A DNA stretch of 48,765 nucleotides from Chloroflexota bacterium. GTDB taxonomy: Bacteria > Chloroflexota > Dehalococcoidia > Lucifugimonadales > Lucifugimonadaceae. Below, in pieces: positions 31,682 through 41,034 of the stretch. How positions within the stretch are numbered: position 1 is the first letter of the stretch; the number at the start of each line of letters is the position of its first letter. Location of the stretch: contig JABMNO010000069.1 of the NCBI GenBank assembly GCA_013204555.1, positions 1 to 48,765 of the forward strand, read 5' to 3'. A program made the position numbers and the translations under genes. The notes beneath the pieces are model-generated. The model did no database searches, was not told the DNA's origin, and was given only the letters and a program-made list of their open reading frames with translations.

Positions 31682-33175
31682 TTAGCCTCGCGAGTAAATC
31701 TCCACCTCTCCGTTGTACTCAGCGTCATAGTCCAGAGGGTAAATCGGCCGTTTCACGTTCACATGCCCCAGTGTGGGCAGGTTGGCGCTTGTTGATCCGG
31801 GCGCGTCAACGTTGAAATTGCACGTCACGTAGTCATCGAAGAACTGCGGCTCGCAGTGCGGCGATTTCACCACCGTGGCGTGGAAATCCTTCGGATCGAG
31901 TCCGTTAGCCAAGAAAAGCGCTCGATCCACCAAATTAATCGGGTTGGAGTGGACGACCAGGGTCAAATTTCCAGCCTCGAGTACCGCTGTCGGCCCCGGA
32001 TCTTCATGACCGCCCCAGGTCTCCAGAGGGAAGCCGTCACCCTCGTACAAACTCTTCACCGTAAGTTCCAACTCCAGAGGAACGAATCGTGGATCTGACT
32101 TTCCTCCAACAGTTGACTTGAACGTCGCGCCAATACCAAGCTCATGCGCCTTCGCCGCAACAGGTCTGTCCACGATCGGTGCGAGGACTGAATAACTCTG
32201 ACCCTGGCGTACTACCTCGGCGATGATTGCGTTGCTATCGCCAGGAGAGCCGGAGGAAGGTGCGTCCGACGCGTCCGTAAACGCAATCGGGCCATCCAGC
32301 GACGCTGCCTCGCGTACGGACTCCTCAAGACCAGTGAATACGCCCTGCATTTTTGCTCGATTCGGCCAAAACTCCCGGGCCATCTTCAACGCAGATTCCC
32401 TCGCCAGTTCTTTATCACCATCCGTGATGACGATCGCCTGGCTGCACACCTCAGGAACGTCCGTAAACGGATTGCCAATCTGCATTCCAGCATTGAGAAC
32501 CTTTGGGTTGTCATACAACGATTTAGCGAAGCGGACCTGGGTGCCGAATAGACCCGTTTCGGTAATCAGCTCATTGCCTCGCACAAGCGCTGGAACGACA
32601 GCGCGGGCGATCACCGGTTTCACGCCACCTTCCAGCATGCGGACAAGCTGCGTTGCGGCTCTTCTGCCAGTGTCTGCGAAGTCGGTATGCGGGTAGGTGT
32701 GGTAAATCGCCATACCGTCTGCGTGCCGGAGCATTCTTGCCGTAGTGACGCCGTGGATATCGCCCGTGAACACGAATGGAATCTCTTCGCCGAGAATCGC
32801 GCGTGCCCGCTCGATGAGATAACCCTCCGGATCCAACTCTTCGGTTGTCCCCATCGAGCCGTGGAAGTGCAAAAACACGCCGTCCACATTGCCTGCGTGA
32901 GGCTGAATCGCTTCTTCAAACTCATGGGCAATGCGGAGGAACGACTGGTGCTCCAGCGGCCCGCCACTGCCTGCGCCCGCATTGTAGGTAGGCACCAGAA
33001 CCATGCCTGGAACCTGTTCCAACGCCTCAATCGCGCCGCCCACTTCAGTGTTTTGACCCCGATTACCGTCCACGATTTCATCACCCCACGTCTTAGTGAA
33101 GAAACCGTAATTACAGATGACAGGATTGAAGCTGGAAATCTCCTGCTGGCAACCGGCGATCAAAACTCTGGGCAT
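31682..33175 (-). CDS. M81 family metallopeptidase (MlrC/microcystinase C-like)
   Basis: Protein of 497 residues. The N-terminal domain has RVLIAGCQQEISSFNP, FLHFHGSMGTTEELDPEGYL (about 100-119), the metal site GDIHGVTTARMLRHADGMAIY (about 139-159) and YPHTDFADTGRRAA. The C-terminal MlrC domain carries DAPSSGSPGDSNAIIAEVVR. In the characterised relative, MlrC cleaves linear peptides from microcystin. In most environmental genomes this family is found next to catabolic genes and its true substrate is unknown. It is last in an operon after a ThDP enzyme and an MDR dehydrogenase, which suggests hydrolysis of an amide or small organic compound. Confidence 0.9.
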   Translation of the reverse strand: MPRVLIAGCQQEISSFNPVICNYGFFTKTWGDEIVDGNRGQNTEVGGAIEALEQVPGMVLVPTYNAGAGSGGPLEHQSFLRIAHEFEEAIQPHAGNVDGVFLHFHGSMGTTEELDPEGYLIERARAILGEEIPFVFTGDIHGVTTARMLRHADGMAIYHTYPHTDFADTGRRAATQLVRMLEGGVKPVIARAVVPALVRGNELITETGLFGTQVRFAKSLYDNPKVLNAGMQIGNPFTDVPEVCSQAIVITDGDKELARESALKMAREFWPNRAKMQGVFTGLEESVREAASLDGPIAFTDASDAPSSGSPGDSNAIIAEVVRQGQSYSVLAPIVDRPVAAKAHELGIGATFKSTVGGKSDPRFVPLELELTVKSLYEGDGFPLETWGGHEDPGPTAVLEAGNLTLVVHSNPINLVDRALFLANGLDPKDFHATVVKSPHCEPQFFDDYVTCNFNVDAPGSTSANLPTLGHVNVKRPIYPLDYDAEYNGEVEIYSRG

Positions 33176-33217
33176 GTGCGTATCTCCATCGTGCGTTTTT
33201 AGTGTTGTCGGATTTGT

Positions 33218-34231
33218 TCAGGGTGCAAGGACAAGCTGGATATGCTCATCCGGGGACATCAGGCGTTCCATTGATGACTGCATCTGATCGAAGCCTATGA
33301 AACTGTCATCTGGGATCATCGGTTTATGGTCGATCTGGCCGCGCTCCATCAACGTAAGCACCGTTGCCCAATCTTCCGGCGTCGAGCCGTAGGCGGCTTT
33401 CATCTCCACTTCGCGGCCAATCCATTCCACCGTAAGTAGCGGCACATCTACCCATGCCATTGAGACCACCAGCACCTGCCCGCCGCGTTGAACCATCTCC
33501 AGCCCCTGCTGAAGCGTTGGTTTCGCTGCCGCTGCATCGAATGCTACCGGCACGCCCAGCCCGCCCGTTAGCTCAACGATCTCCTCGACGACCTTCTCAG
33601 ACGCGGGGTCAAAAACCCGAGTGGCGCCCAACTTCACCGCCGCCTCAGCGCGCGCCGGTGCAGGCTCGGACACGTAAATGTTGTTCGCCCCACCAGCTTT
33701 CAGGACCTGCTGGACCAGCAGGCCAATTGGGCCAGCGCCCATAACGACGGCATCATCGCCGACACGGAAATCTGACCGTCGCACCGCATGGACGGCGATG
33801 GCGCAAGGCTCCGCGAGAACAGCCATCTCATCTGGCACGTTTTCTGGAATCCTCGAAGGGGCCCACTCTGGCAGGGTAATGAATTCGGCAAACCCGCCCC
33901 ACTTCGGTGACTTGAACCCCACAGACTGTGCGCTGTACCTGGCGTTTCGGAACACGCTGCCAGTCGGCTCAGGAGGGCGTCCACCGCCGCCGACCACACG
34001 ATCGCCCTCTTTCCAGAGCGTCACATTTTGGCCGGTCTGAACTACTTCGCCGATGTATTCGTGGCCCATGATCGAGCCCTCTTCGGCGGCCCCATACTGG
34101 AACCGATGCACGTCCGAGCCGCAAAGACCGTTGTACTTGATCTTGATCAGAACATCGCTCGGGCCCGGCACTGGCGTTGGGACATCTTCAATCTCAAGGC
34201 GTTGTTTGCCTCGCACCACGGCAGCTTTCAT
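33218..34231 (-). CDS. Medium-chain alcohol dehydrogenase without the structural zinc lobe
   Basis: Protein of 337 residues of the threonine/sorbitol dehydrogenase-like MDR group. The catalytic zinc region GLCGSDVHRFQYG and GHEYIGEVVQTG is intact (about 36-82). The coenzyme fold has VMGAGPIGLLVQQVLK (about 165-180). The structural zinc lobe that normally holds four cysteines is replaced by GGGGRPPEPTGSVFRNARYS, with no cysteine. It would oxidise a polyol or hydroxy acid with NAD(P)+. It is 3 bp from the ThDP enzyme upstream and 42 bp from the M81 gene downstream, so all three form an operon. Confidence 0.9.
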   Translation of the reverse strand: MKAAVVRGKQRLEIEDVPTPVPGPSDVLIKIKYNGLCGSDVHRFQYGAAEEGSIMGHEYIGEVVQTGQNVTLWKEGDRVVGGGGRPPEPTGSVFRNARYSAQSVGFKSPKWGGFAEFITLPEWAPSRIPENVPDEMAVLAEPCAIAVHAVRRSDFRVGDDAVVMGAGPIGLLVQQVLKAGGANNIYVSEPAPARAEAAVKLGATRVFDPASEKVVEEIVELTGGLGVPVAFDAAAAKPTLQQGLEMVQRGGQVLVVSMAWVDVPLLTVEWIGREVEMKAAYGSTPEDWATVLTLMERGQIDHKPMIPDDSFIGFDQMQSSMERLMSPDEHIQLVLAP

Positions 34232-34234
34232 TAG

Positions 34235-35896
34235 TTACCCCCACGCCAGCGGCGCCATTGCCGCCGGATCAGTTTTTGCGTCGATAATCACAGGTCGGTC
34301 GGCCTTGATGGCCTCGGCAATTGCAGCGCCAAGTTCATCAGGTCGTGTGACCTTCATTCCCACTGCACCCATCTCCTGCGCTACGGCAGCGAAGTCTACG
34401 TCCGTGAATTTCCAGACGCTGTCGCCGCCATCGCTATCACCAAAGGCGCGTCTCACGCCGCCCTGAGTCTGGTTGAATGACCGGTTATCGTTGACCACCG
34501 TGACAAACGGAAGGCCGTGGTTGACAGCGGTTTCCAGTTCAGTGAAGTGATACCAGAGCCCACCATCGCCGGTGAAGCAGATAACCGGGCGGTCTCCCAC
34601 CGCGTACTTGGCACCAATCGCCGCCGGGAATGCCCAGCCCAGCGAACCAGCACATCGGATGAACTGCTGGTCAGGCTTATTGATATCCAGATACATGCCA
34701 GCCCACATGGCGTTGTGACCGGTGTCGATCACGACAACGCCATCGTCAGGCAATGCCGCCGATATTTCTTTGCAGACACGTTCCGGCCTCATGGGTACTG
34801 CGTCGGACTCCCAGAACTCCTGGTTCTCAGCAGTCCACGCCGCCTCAATCTCCGCGACCCTGCCCAGCCACTGCTCTCGGCTCGCCACGGTATCCATGAT
34901 GCCAATCAGCGCCCGAAGCGATTCACGAGCATCGCCCAGCACGCTGGCGGCGTTCGGGTAGTTACGACCAAGCTCTTCACCTTCGACATCAATCTGGGCG
35001 ACTTTCACTCCCGGCCCCGGAATCTTCCAGTCGTGAGTGACCTGGCTGCCTGTTCGGCTACCCACGTACAGGACGAAATCGGCCTCGCGAATGAACTTGT
35101 TCGCGGAAGAGCGAGAGTATGAGCCAACCATGCCGATGTTCAGCGGGTGGTCGTCCGGAACCTGTCCTTTGGCGTTCAGACCGAACGCCATCGGGATGTT
35201 GAGTTTCTCAATGAGTTCGCGCAGCTCAGCCCCGGCGCCTGACGTTGTGACTCCACCACCGGCAACGATGGCCGGTCGCTCCGCCTGTTGAAGCAGGTGC
35301 GCCACGGCCTGTATGTCCGCCGGATCGGGGAGGGCACGGAACGGTGGCTGCTTGCCGAAGCGCGGTTCTGGGATGACCTCAAAATTGCCCTCCCCCATCA
35401 AATCTGCCCCTGATATTCCCGGTAGATCGAGATGTGTTGGCGCCGTTGCACCTGTAACTGCCGCGCGGAACGCCTGCCGGAGCAACATCGGCAGCTCCTC
35501 CTGGGTTTCCACCTCGGCGTTGAACTTAGTCACCGCATCAAACGGTGCGCGATGGTCGATCTCCTGGTACGAGTGGCGTTGCCGCCACCCTGGCTGTCGG
35601 CGACCGGTGAGTGTGACCACAGGGGACAGGGCGAGATACGCGTCCTGTAGCCCAGCCGCAAGGTTCACAGCACCAACCGACTGCCCAAACGCCACTCCAG
35701 GCCCATTGCGCGCCCTCGCATAACCATCGGCCATGTACGCGGCCGACTTCTCGGAGTGCGCCATGACCGCCTTCCCGCCAACCTTCTCGAACTCAGCAAG
35801 TAGTTGGTACAACACCGCAGGCACAAAGAAGATGTGATCCACGCCGTACGACTTGATCGTCTCCGCCACAAACCGGGCGCCGGTCATCTTTGCCAA
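34235..35896 (-). CDS. Thiamine diphosphate-dependent enzyme (acetolactate synthase/benzoylformate-type)
   Basis: Protein of 553 residues. The N-terminal Pyr domain has HSEKSAAYMADGYARAR with the catalytic Glu (about 46-62). The middle domain is the TPP-binding Rossmann type (RPAIVAGGGVTTSGAGAEL). The PP domain has ICFTGDGGLWYHFTELETAV and VTVVNDNRSFNQTQGG, the ThDP-binding GDG...N motif (about 436-470). It would catalyse a carboligation or decarboxylation of a 2-keto acid or an oxalyl or sulfopyruvate-like substrate; the exact one is not readable. TTG 35896 is favoured over ATG 35887 because AAGGA lies eight bases before it. It is first in an operon with an MDR dehydrogenase and an M81 protein. 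Confidence 0.9.
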   Translation of the reverse strand: MAKMTGARFVAETIKSYGVDHIFFVPAVLYQLLAEFEKVGGKAVMAHSEKSAAYMADGYARARNGPGVAFGQSVGAVNLAAGLQDAYLALSPVVTLTGRRQPGWRQRHSYQEIDHRAPFDAVTKFNAEVETQEELPMLLRQAFRAAVTGATAPTHLDLPGISGADLMGEGNFEVIPEPRFGKQPPFRALPDPADIQAVAHLLQQAERPAIVAGGGVTTSGAGAELRELIEKLNIPMAFGLNAKGQVPDDHPLNIGMVGSYSRSSANKFIREADFVLYVGSRTGSQVTHDWKIPGPGVKVAQIDVEGEELGRNYPNAASVLGDARESLRALIGIMDTVASREQWLGRVAEIEAAWTAENQEFWESDAVPMRPERVCKEISAALPDDGVVVIDTGHNAMWAGMYLDINKPDQQFIRCAGSLGWAFPAAIGAKYAVGDRPVICFTGDGGLWYHFTELETAVNHGLPFVTVVNDNRSFNQTQGGVRRAFGDSDGGDSVWKFTDVDFAAVAQEMGAVGMKVTRPDELGAAIAEAIKADRPVIIDAKTDPAAMAPLAWG

Positions 35897-36385
35897 TGAA
35901 TCGTTCCTTTTCTTCGCTTAGCTCGACGGTCCATACACACACCTGATATGGGCGAGATTATCGTCATGTGTGACCGCGCCGTCAAAGGCGGATTCATCAC
36001 AGACCACCGTGGTGGCACGTTGCAACGTGCGCCTACGGCTAAAAGACGGTGCCGCACCTCTCTCCGGACGCGTCACCTCGTGGGTCAAGCCCGCCCCAGG
36101 GAAGAACACAGCAAACATCATCACCGTCACGGCTGAGGAATAAGGCTCAACGATTGACGTGAGGGCTTCTGCCGCGTGTGGACACTGCGAGTACCTCATG
36201 CAAATGATGGCATGACATCGAAATCGTTTCGACTGGTTGATGAACCGCTCTCTAATTTCGGGATTGGCAGAGATATTCGCGTCAATTGCGGAGCCCTTCT
36301 CCTCACCGCGTCTTATGGTGCCGATGGCTCATACTGGGCCGGTGGTCAACCGCGCATGAGATGTGATTAGGGCCCAAGATAGCGT
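35897..36385. other. Intergenic region before the methyltransferase
   Basis: About 490 bp without a convincing gene. It includes a short palindromic repeat copy at 36007-36038. Reading frames here have no family pattern. Confidence 0.45.
36007..36038. repeat. Short palindromic repeat, copy with imperfect arms
   Basis: Core GGCACGTTGCAACGTGC inside the arms CCGTGGT.../...CCTACGG. The same core recurs at 43134 and 48736. Confidence 0.75.
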
Positions 36386-37135
36386 ATGGAACACTATTCC
36401 AACTATGGTGAATTTTCTGACCCTCGTCTTGTAGCGATTTACAACACCGTAAATCCGATTGATGGGTACAAGAAGTTCTACGTAGATATCGCTTCAAAAC
36501 TTTCGGCATCGACAATTGTCGATATGGGGTGCGGTAGTGGGCTTCTGACCTGTGAGCTAGCCAAAGCGGGTCATCAATTGATTGGTATCGATCCTTCCAG
36601 CGCTATGCTCGGCCTCGCTCGGAAAAGTCCTTGCGGCGAGCAGGTGCAGTGGATAGAAGGAGGCGTAGAGAAACTGGAGGCGTTTCAGGCCGACCTTGCA
36701 ATCATGACTGGTCACGTGGCTCAGTTTTTTCTCGATGATGCAGGTTGGCAGGCAGCACTTTCATCTATCCATAAAGCACTGAGACCCGGTGGGCATTTAG
36801 TTTTCGAAAGTCGGAACCCTGATGTCGAACTGTTTGCTGACTGGCCAACAGAAACCTCCCATCAAAAACTTCAAGATCCTGTAGCGGGACCGATTGAATG
36901 GTGGCAAGAACTGGCCGTCAAAGATGCCCGTGTGAAGTACGAGATTCACTATCTGTTCAAACGTTCCGGCGAAGAGCTGGTTTCAGCTTGTGAGTTGCGA
37001 TTCCGGACACAAGAGGAAATTTGTCAGTCATTGTCGAGCTCCGGTTTCTCGGTCCAATGCACGTTTGGCGATTGGGATTCAAGCCCTGTTGGCGCCTATA
37101 GTCCCGAAATGATTTTCGTTGCAAAACGCCGTTAG
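36386..37135 (+). CDS. Class I SAM-dependent methyltransferase
   Basis: Protein of 249 residues. The SAM-binding motif I STIVDMGCGSGLLTCELA is at about 42-59, with QLIGIDPSSAMLGLAR (motif with the SAM ribose-binding Asp) at about 64-79, QADLAIMTGHVAQFFLDD as motif II (about 102-119) and LRPGGHLVFESRNPD (about 134-148). The N-terminal YNTVNPIDGYKKFY is like ubiquinone/menaquinone and small-molecule methyltransferases. No operon partner is close by. GC content is lower than neighbours, so it may have arrived laterally. The substrate is unknown. Confidence 0.9.
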   Translation: MEHYSNYGEFSDPRLVAIYNTVNPIDGYKKFYVDIASKLSASTIVDMGCGSGLLTCELAKAGHQLIGIDPSSAMLGLARKSPCGEQVQWIEGGVEKLEAFQADLAIMTGHVAQFFLDDAGWQAALSSIHKALRPGGHLVFESRNPDVELFADWPTETSHQKLQDPVAGPIEWWQELAVKDARVKYEIHYLFKRSGEELVSACELRFRTQEEICQSLSSSGFSVQCTFGDWDSSPVGAYSPEMIFVAKRR

Positions 37136-37145
37136 TCAGGATGCG

Positions 37146-37194
37146 CTCCCTCACTCCAGCCCACTCCCAAATGGGAGAGGGGCAGGAGCCGGGG
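37146..37194. repeat. Hairpin CCCTCAC...GGGAGAGGGG
   Basis: The sequence CTCCCAAATGGGAG with a flanking GGGGCAGG lies just after the methyltransferase gene, a hairpin of the short REP-like style. No T-run follows, so it is not a clear terminator. Confidence 0.4.
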
Positions 37195-37213
37195 AGGCCG
37201 CCGCTACTGCCCG

Positions 37214-37639
37214 CTACTCAGCCCGGATGCGTACCTCGTGATCCTTACCGTCCGCGTCAACCTGCAGGTCCGCCAGTGAGTCGATCAGACCATCAATCGC
37301 TGCGTCATCCAGGTTTTTCCAGTCGAAGTGGATTCCGTGCCGATTCATCGCATCGTCGACGCGCTCGTGAGCGGAAATCGGTATCAGCGCACCCAGCTTC
37401 ACCCCGGCGCGCAGGATAGCCAGTGGAATGCGGATATTTACCCGCTCCACATCACTGTGGCCATTCGATCCCTCACGCGGCTCCACATTCACGACAAGGT
37501 ATTTCGGAGACGAACTGGATCTTCCTACATTTCGAAGATCATCACCGGACCCAACCGCGTCCAGCAGGCCACGCGCTTCCTCAGCGGTGATCTTTCCTTC
37601 CTGAAGCATGTTCAGGATCTTCATTCGCTCATCTTCCAT
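37214..37639 (-). CDS. SHOCT-like domain protein (YvlB/LiaX-type N-terminus)
   Basis: Protein of 141 residues from ATG 37639, with GGAGGG eight bases upstream. The N-terminal MEDERMKILNMLQEGKITAEEARGLLDAV is the SHOCT-like helix-turn-helix unit of YvlB and LiaX proteins, here in place of the longer frame from 37780. The remainder (VNIRIPLAILRAGVKLGALIP, then DDAAIDGLIDSLADL) has no membrane segment or lipobox. These proteins sense membrane stress in Firmicutes; the role here is inferred. It is the last gene of a three-gene operon with a DUF2089 regulator. Confidence 0.8.
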   Translation of the reverse strand: MEDERMKILNMLQEGKITAEEARGLLDAVGSGDDLRNVGRSSSSPKYLVVNVEPREGSNGHSDVERVNIRIPLAILRAGVKLGALIPISAHERVDDAMNRHGIHFDWKNLDDAAIDGLIDSLADLQVDADGKDHEVRIRAE

Positions 37640-37668
37640 TTCGTTCCCTCCAACCAGAACTTCTTCTT

Positions 37669-37932
37669 CTACAAGACTTTGATTTGTACCCATCTGTTCC
37701 TGCCTTTCACGTTGATATTTAGCCCTCGGAACGCCGTAAAGAAGGCGTAGATCCAACCCACTGCTACCAGGGCGAGCCACGCTTTACGGGGCCTGAATGT
37801 AAACAGGAGCAGGAGGAGGCTGACCGGCAGTCCTACCGCCAGCAATGCCAGGGCAATTGGCCATAGCAACAGCAGCGGAATGACAATAGGAACCCTTCCA
37901 ATTCGGATCAGTAACAGTGAGGGAGGAATCAT
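37669..37932 (-). CDS. Small hydrophobic membrane protein
   Basis: Protein of 87 residues with two hydrophobic segments (about 12-45 and 50-67) and a basic tail (GLNINVKGRNRWVQIKVL). It starts inside the stop of the DUF2089 gene (ATGA overlap), so it is translationally coupled. It lies between the DUF2089 regulator and the SHOCT-like protein, the kind of membrane partner seen in envelope-stress sets. No known family is evident. Confidence 0.75.
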   Translation of the reverse strand: MIPPSLLLIRIGRVPIVIPLLLLWPIALALLAVGLPVSLLLLLFTFRPRKAWLALVAVGWIYAFFTAFRGLNINVKGRNRWVQIKVL

Positions 37933-38288
37933 TTGTTCAGCCTCCTGATCGCCTCGTCGCTGGTAATTTCGCCGCGCCCAAGTTGATCGATTATTTCGAC
38001 TGAATCAGCGGCATCTTCAATCTCAACGAGAGGGAGTCGATCAGAAATCCGATTCAGCCGGTTCTTGACCGTGGGATAGCTGATTCCGAAGACCCGCTCC
38101 ATCTCTTTGATCGATCCATGAGCCCGCACGAATGCCATGATGAATACCTGGTCTTCCGCGCTCAACTGAGCGATCGCCGGAAGCTCGAAATCACCTTCGA
38201 CGGCGATCCCGCTTTCGGCAATTCGGACTCGCTCGACCACGAACTCATCGCCTCGAGTCAAACGGGTCAATTCCTGCCAGTCGGCCAT
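37929..38288 (-). CDS. DUF2089 family transcriptional regulator
   Basis: Protein of 119 residues. The characteristic block AQLSAEDQVFIMAFVRAHGSIKEMERVFGISYPTVKNRL (about 41-79) is the DUF2089 winged/helix-turn-helix unit with the SYPTVKNRLN recognition helix. Many DUF2089 members begin with a zinc ribbon of four cysteines; this one has none, beginning MADWQELTRLTRGDEF. It probably represses its own operon. It is first in a DUF2089-membrane-SHOCT set. A sigma70-type promoter and a perfect inverted repeat lie immediately upstream. Confidence 0.88.
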   Translation of the reverse strand: MADWQELTRLTRGDEFVVERVRIAESGIAVEGDFELPAIAQLSAEDQVFIMAFVRAHGSIKEMERVFGISYPTVKNRLNRISDRLPLVEIEDAADSVEIIDQLGRGEITSDEAIRRLNK

Positions 38289-38362
38289 CCAGTTCTCCAG
38301 AATCTTGATTTACCGGGGCTAATGCCTTGATTTATTGAAGTCACACATTGACTTCTTTGCAT

Positions 38363-38391
38363 ATTATGTACTTCACAATAAATTAAGTCAA
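38363..38391 (-). promoter_or_regulatory. Promoter of the DUF2089 operon
   Basis: On the minus strand -35 TTGACT (38386-38391), 17-bp spacer and -10 CATAAT (38363-38368). The surrounding 150 bp is AT-rich, unlike the coding neighbours. Transcription would begin near 38356, about 70 nt before the DUF2089 start. Confidence 0.7.
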
Positions 38392-38392
38392 T

Positions 38393-38419
38393 ATCAACAT
38401 TGAGATAATCAATGTTGAT
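38393..38419. promoter_or_regulatory. Inverted repeat next to the DUF2089 promoter (candidate operator)
   Basis: Perfect 11-bp arms ATCAACATTGA / TCAATGTTGAT with a 5-nt centre, adjacent to the -35 box. A related inverted pair ATTGACTT/AAGTCAAT (38347-38354 and 38385-38392) brackets the core promoter. A likely binding site for the DUF2089 protein. Confidence 0.55.
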
Positions 38420-38503
38420 CTTCCTGAAGTTGAATAATCTCAAGATAAGTTGCGGCGAGGGCATAGGAGCGAACGAACCACCGTTGTCAGCCGCTGCCGT
38501 ACT

Positions 38504-38581
38504 GGTAGCTGTGGGGCTTTGCCCCACGTCCTGGGGTGGTGAGCGTTCACGTGGTCGGGCCGGGCAAGCCCGGCGGCTACC
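38504..38581. repeat. Composite palindromic repeat (GGTAGC...GCTACC), copy 2
   Basis: Bounded by GGTAGC and GCTACC, with hairpins GTGGGGCTTTGCCCCAC (38511-38527) and CCGGGCAAGCCCGG (38560-38573). The same architecture and shared GGGCAAGCCC unit as the element at 5898-5982. Confidence 0.75.
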
Positions 38582-38592
38582 GAATCGCCTTG

Positions 38593-38626
38593 ACCCATGT
38601 CCACGGATTAGACCGTGGACATGGGT
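38593..38626. repeat. Perfect hairpin directly after composite repeat copy 2
   Basis: ACCCATGTCCACGG / CCGTGGACATGGGT: 14-bp perfect arms with a 6-nt loop (ATTAGA). It follows the composite repeat by 11 bp and ends in GGTAGC-like sequence. Confidence 0.7.
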
Positions 38627-38747
38627 AGCACTGTTGCTATGCAATTAATGTGGATGCGGTCGCGGAACGTACGCGTCATATGATGCGCAGCGCCACCCCG
38701 AACCTCTCCCAGAATGAGCAGCAACAAGCCTGCTCTTACGTCCCGTG

Positions 38748-38781
38748 GGCATCCCTGCCCACTGTCTGCGGGCGGGATGCC
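38748..38781. repeat. GC-rich hairpin after acs
   Basis: GGCATCCC-T-GCCC with GGGC-GGGATGCC, a 12-bp stem with one bulged base, downstream of the acetyl-CoA synthetase stop. There is no T-run, so it is only a possible terminator. Confidence 0.45.
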
Positions 38782-38806
38782 ACACGACGAAGAAGGACGC
38801 TTGTCC

Positions 38807-40795
38807 CTAAACCTTCCCGGCGATCAAGTCATCCACCACCTGCGGCTCCGCCAACGTGGACGTGTCGCCTATGGTGTCGATCTCGTTTGTTGCGATCTTG
38901 CGCAGTATGCGGCGCATGATCTTTCCGGAGCGGGTCTTCGGCAACGCTGGCGCCCAGTGAATGACGTCTGGCGCGGCGATTGGGCCGATCACGGTTCGCA
39001 CCTGGTTCCGCAGTTCTGTTTTAAGCTCGTCTGAGTACTCCACTCCAACGTTCAGCGTCACGTAGGCATAGATGCCCTGGCCCTTTATCTCGTGCGGGTA
39101 GCCCACGACCGCCGCCTCCGCGACGCTTGAGTGCAGCACCAGCGCACTCTCCACCTCGGCCGTTCCCATGCGATGGCCTGAGACGTTGATCACGTCATCA
39201 ACTCGCCCCGTCACCCAGTAGTAACCATCCTCGTCACGCGTGCTTCCGTCGCCGGTGAAGTAGTAACCCTTGTACATCTGGAAATAGGTTTCCTCGAAGC
39301 GCTTGTGGTCGCCGTAGATCGTGCGCATTTGGCCCGGCCACGGCTCCTTGATCGCGAGCACACCACTTACTCCATTGCCTTCAATTTCTTTACCGGTTTC
39401 CGGGTCAAGAATTGCCGGGTTGATCCCAAAGTACGGGAGTGTGGCTGAACCGGGCTTGGTTGGGGTGGCGCCGGGTAGTGGAGTAATCAGGATTCCGCCG
39501 GTCTCCGTCTGCCACCACGTGTCCACGATGGGGCAACGTCCCTTGCCCACATGGGTGTGGTACCAGCGCCACGCCTCCGGGTTGATGGGCTCACCCACCG
39601 TGCCGAGGAGTTTCAACGACTCCATGGGGTACTTGTCCGGCCACTCGCTGCCTTCACGGGCGATGGCCCTGATTGCAGTGGGTGCGGTGTAGAACTGGTT
39701 GACCTTCCACTTCTCCACGATCTGCCAGAAGCGATCGGGTCCCGGGTACGTCGGGATGCCCTCAAACATGAGCGTGGTCGCGCCGTTAGCGAGCGGACCG
39801 TAGACGATGTATGAGTGGCCTGTTACCCAGCCGATATCGGCCGTGCAGAAGTAGATATCGCCGTCCTGGTAGTCAAAAACATACTTGTGGGTCTGTGCGG
39901 CGTAGACCATGTAGCCGCCAACGTTGTGCTGCACGCCCTTTGGCTTGCCTGTGGAGCCGGAGGTGTAGAGGATGAACAACGGGTCCTCAGCATCCATCTC
40001 TTCAGACGGGCAATCGTTACTCGCCGTCGCAAGCTCATCGTGCCACCAGGTGTCTCGTCCGTCTTTCATTTCGCACGGAATCGCGGGGTCGTTCTTGACC
40101 CGCTCCACAACTATGCAGTTCTGCACAGGTTCGCCCATCTGTGCCTCAGCCGATGCCATTGCCGCGTCAGCGACAGGCTTCATCAGAACTGGTCGCTCGC
40201 CGCGGTGAGTGCCGTTGCAGGTGATCAGCGTTTTGCATGTTGAGTCGGCAATCCTGTCGGCCAGAGCATCAGCGGAGAATCCACCAAACACGATCGAGTG
40301 AATTGCGCCAATCCGGGCGCAAGCGAGCATGGCCACCGCAAGTTCCGGGATCATTGGGAGATATATCGAAACCCGATCGCCCTTGCCCACGTCCTTTGAT
40401 TTCAGGACATTCGCAAACCTTGAAACCTGATCATGCAGCTCGCCATAAGTGATGGTTCGGTCCTCGCCGGGAGCATTGCCTTCCCAGAGGATCGCTGGCT
40501 GGTCGGCGCGCTCGGGCAGATGCCGGTCGAGGCAGTTGTACGCAATGTTGGTCTTGCCGCCCTCGAACCACTTGATCGAGATAGGCCCTTTGTCCAGATC
40601 GTAGTTGTAGTCCCGGACTGAATCCCACTTCTTGAACCAGTGGAACTCGCTCGCCTTCTCCGCCCAGAAAGCCTCAGGATCTTCAACCGAGCGTTGGTAC
40701 TCCTGCTCGTACTGCTCAATGCTGCTGATGAGGGCCGAGTTCTGGAACGACGCTGGCGGGTTATACAGTTCCTGCTCGGGTGTTTGTTCGGGCAT
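38807..40795 (-). CDS. acs: Acetyl-CoA synthetase (AMP-forming)
   Basis: Protein of 662 residues, full length for Acs. It converts acetate, ATP and CoA to acetyl-CoA in two steps. The opening [20 protein letters not shown] and [18 protein letters not shown] are the family N-terminus. The ATP motif [18 protein letters not shown] is at about 261-278, the middle has [18 protein letters not shown] (about 417-434), ITGDG-like [28 protein letters not shown] (about 505-530) and the C-terminal catalytic lysine in [11 protein letters not shown], which can be acetylated in other bacteria. It links acetate and acyl catabolism to central metabolism. It stands alone on the minus strand. Confidence 0.96.
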   Translation of the reverse strand: MPEQTPEQELYNPPASFQNSALISSIEQYEQEYQRSVEDPEAFWAEKASEFHWFKKWDSVRDYNYDLDKGPISIKWFEGGKTNIAYNCLDRHLPERADQPAILWEGNAPGEDRTITYGELHDQVSRFANVLKSKDVGKGDRVSIYLPMIPELAVAMLACARIGAIHSIVFGGFSADALADRIADSTCKTLITCNGTHRGERPVLMKPVADAAMASAEAQMGEPVQNCIVVERVKNDPAIPCEMKDGRDTWWHDELATASNDCPSEEMDAEDPLFILYTSGSTGKPKGVQHNVGGYMVYAAQTHKYVFDYQDGDIYFCTADIGWVTGHSYIVYGPLANGATTLMFEGIPTYPGPDRFWQIVEKWKVNQFYTAPTAIRAIAREGSEWPDKYPMESLKLLGTVGEPINPEAWRWYHTHVGKGRCPIVDTWWQTETGGILITPLPGATPTKPGSATLPYFGINPAILDPETGKEIEGNGVSGVLAIKEPWPGQMRTIYGDHKRFEETYFQMYKGYYFTGDGSTRDEDGYYWVTGRVDDVINVSGHRMGTAEVESALVLHSSVAEAAVVGYPHEIKGQGIYAYVTLNVGVEYSDELKTELRNQVRTVIGPIAAPDVIHWAPALPKTRSGKIMRRILRKIATNEIDTIGDTSTLAEPQVVDDLIAGKV

Positions 40796-41034
40796 CTGTT
40801 CGGGCCTCCCAGGGGCATTGAAAGCGCAATAGCGTGGCGATGATATCTATTAAGTGCGCAAGTGGGTCAGAATCTTAATACCTCTGGCAAGAATCCGCAT
40901 GCCCACCTGATAGTGAAGAAGGCGTTAAGCGGGTAGACAGATTGCCATAATCGTTTAGGCTTGCGGCCTCATGCGGTAACCAATGGAAGGGGCGGAGGCG
41001 CTGCGCCCCGCAACCTTATTCACAGGAGAAACAC

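Noticed and set aside
36176..36370. Plus-strand frame of 64 codons before the methyltransferase
   Set aside because: No ribosome site, no family pattern and no neighbours to support it.
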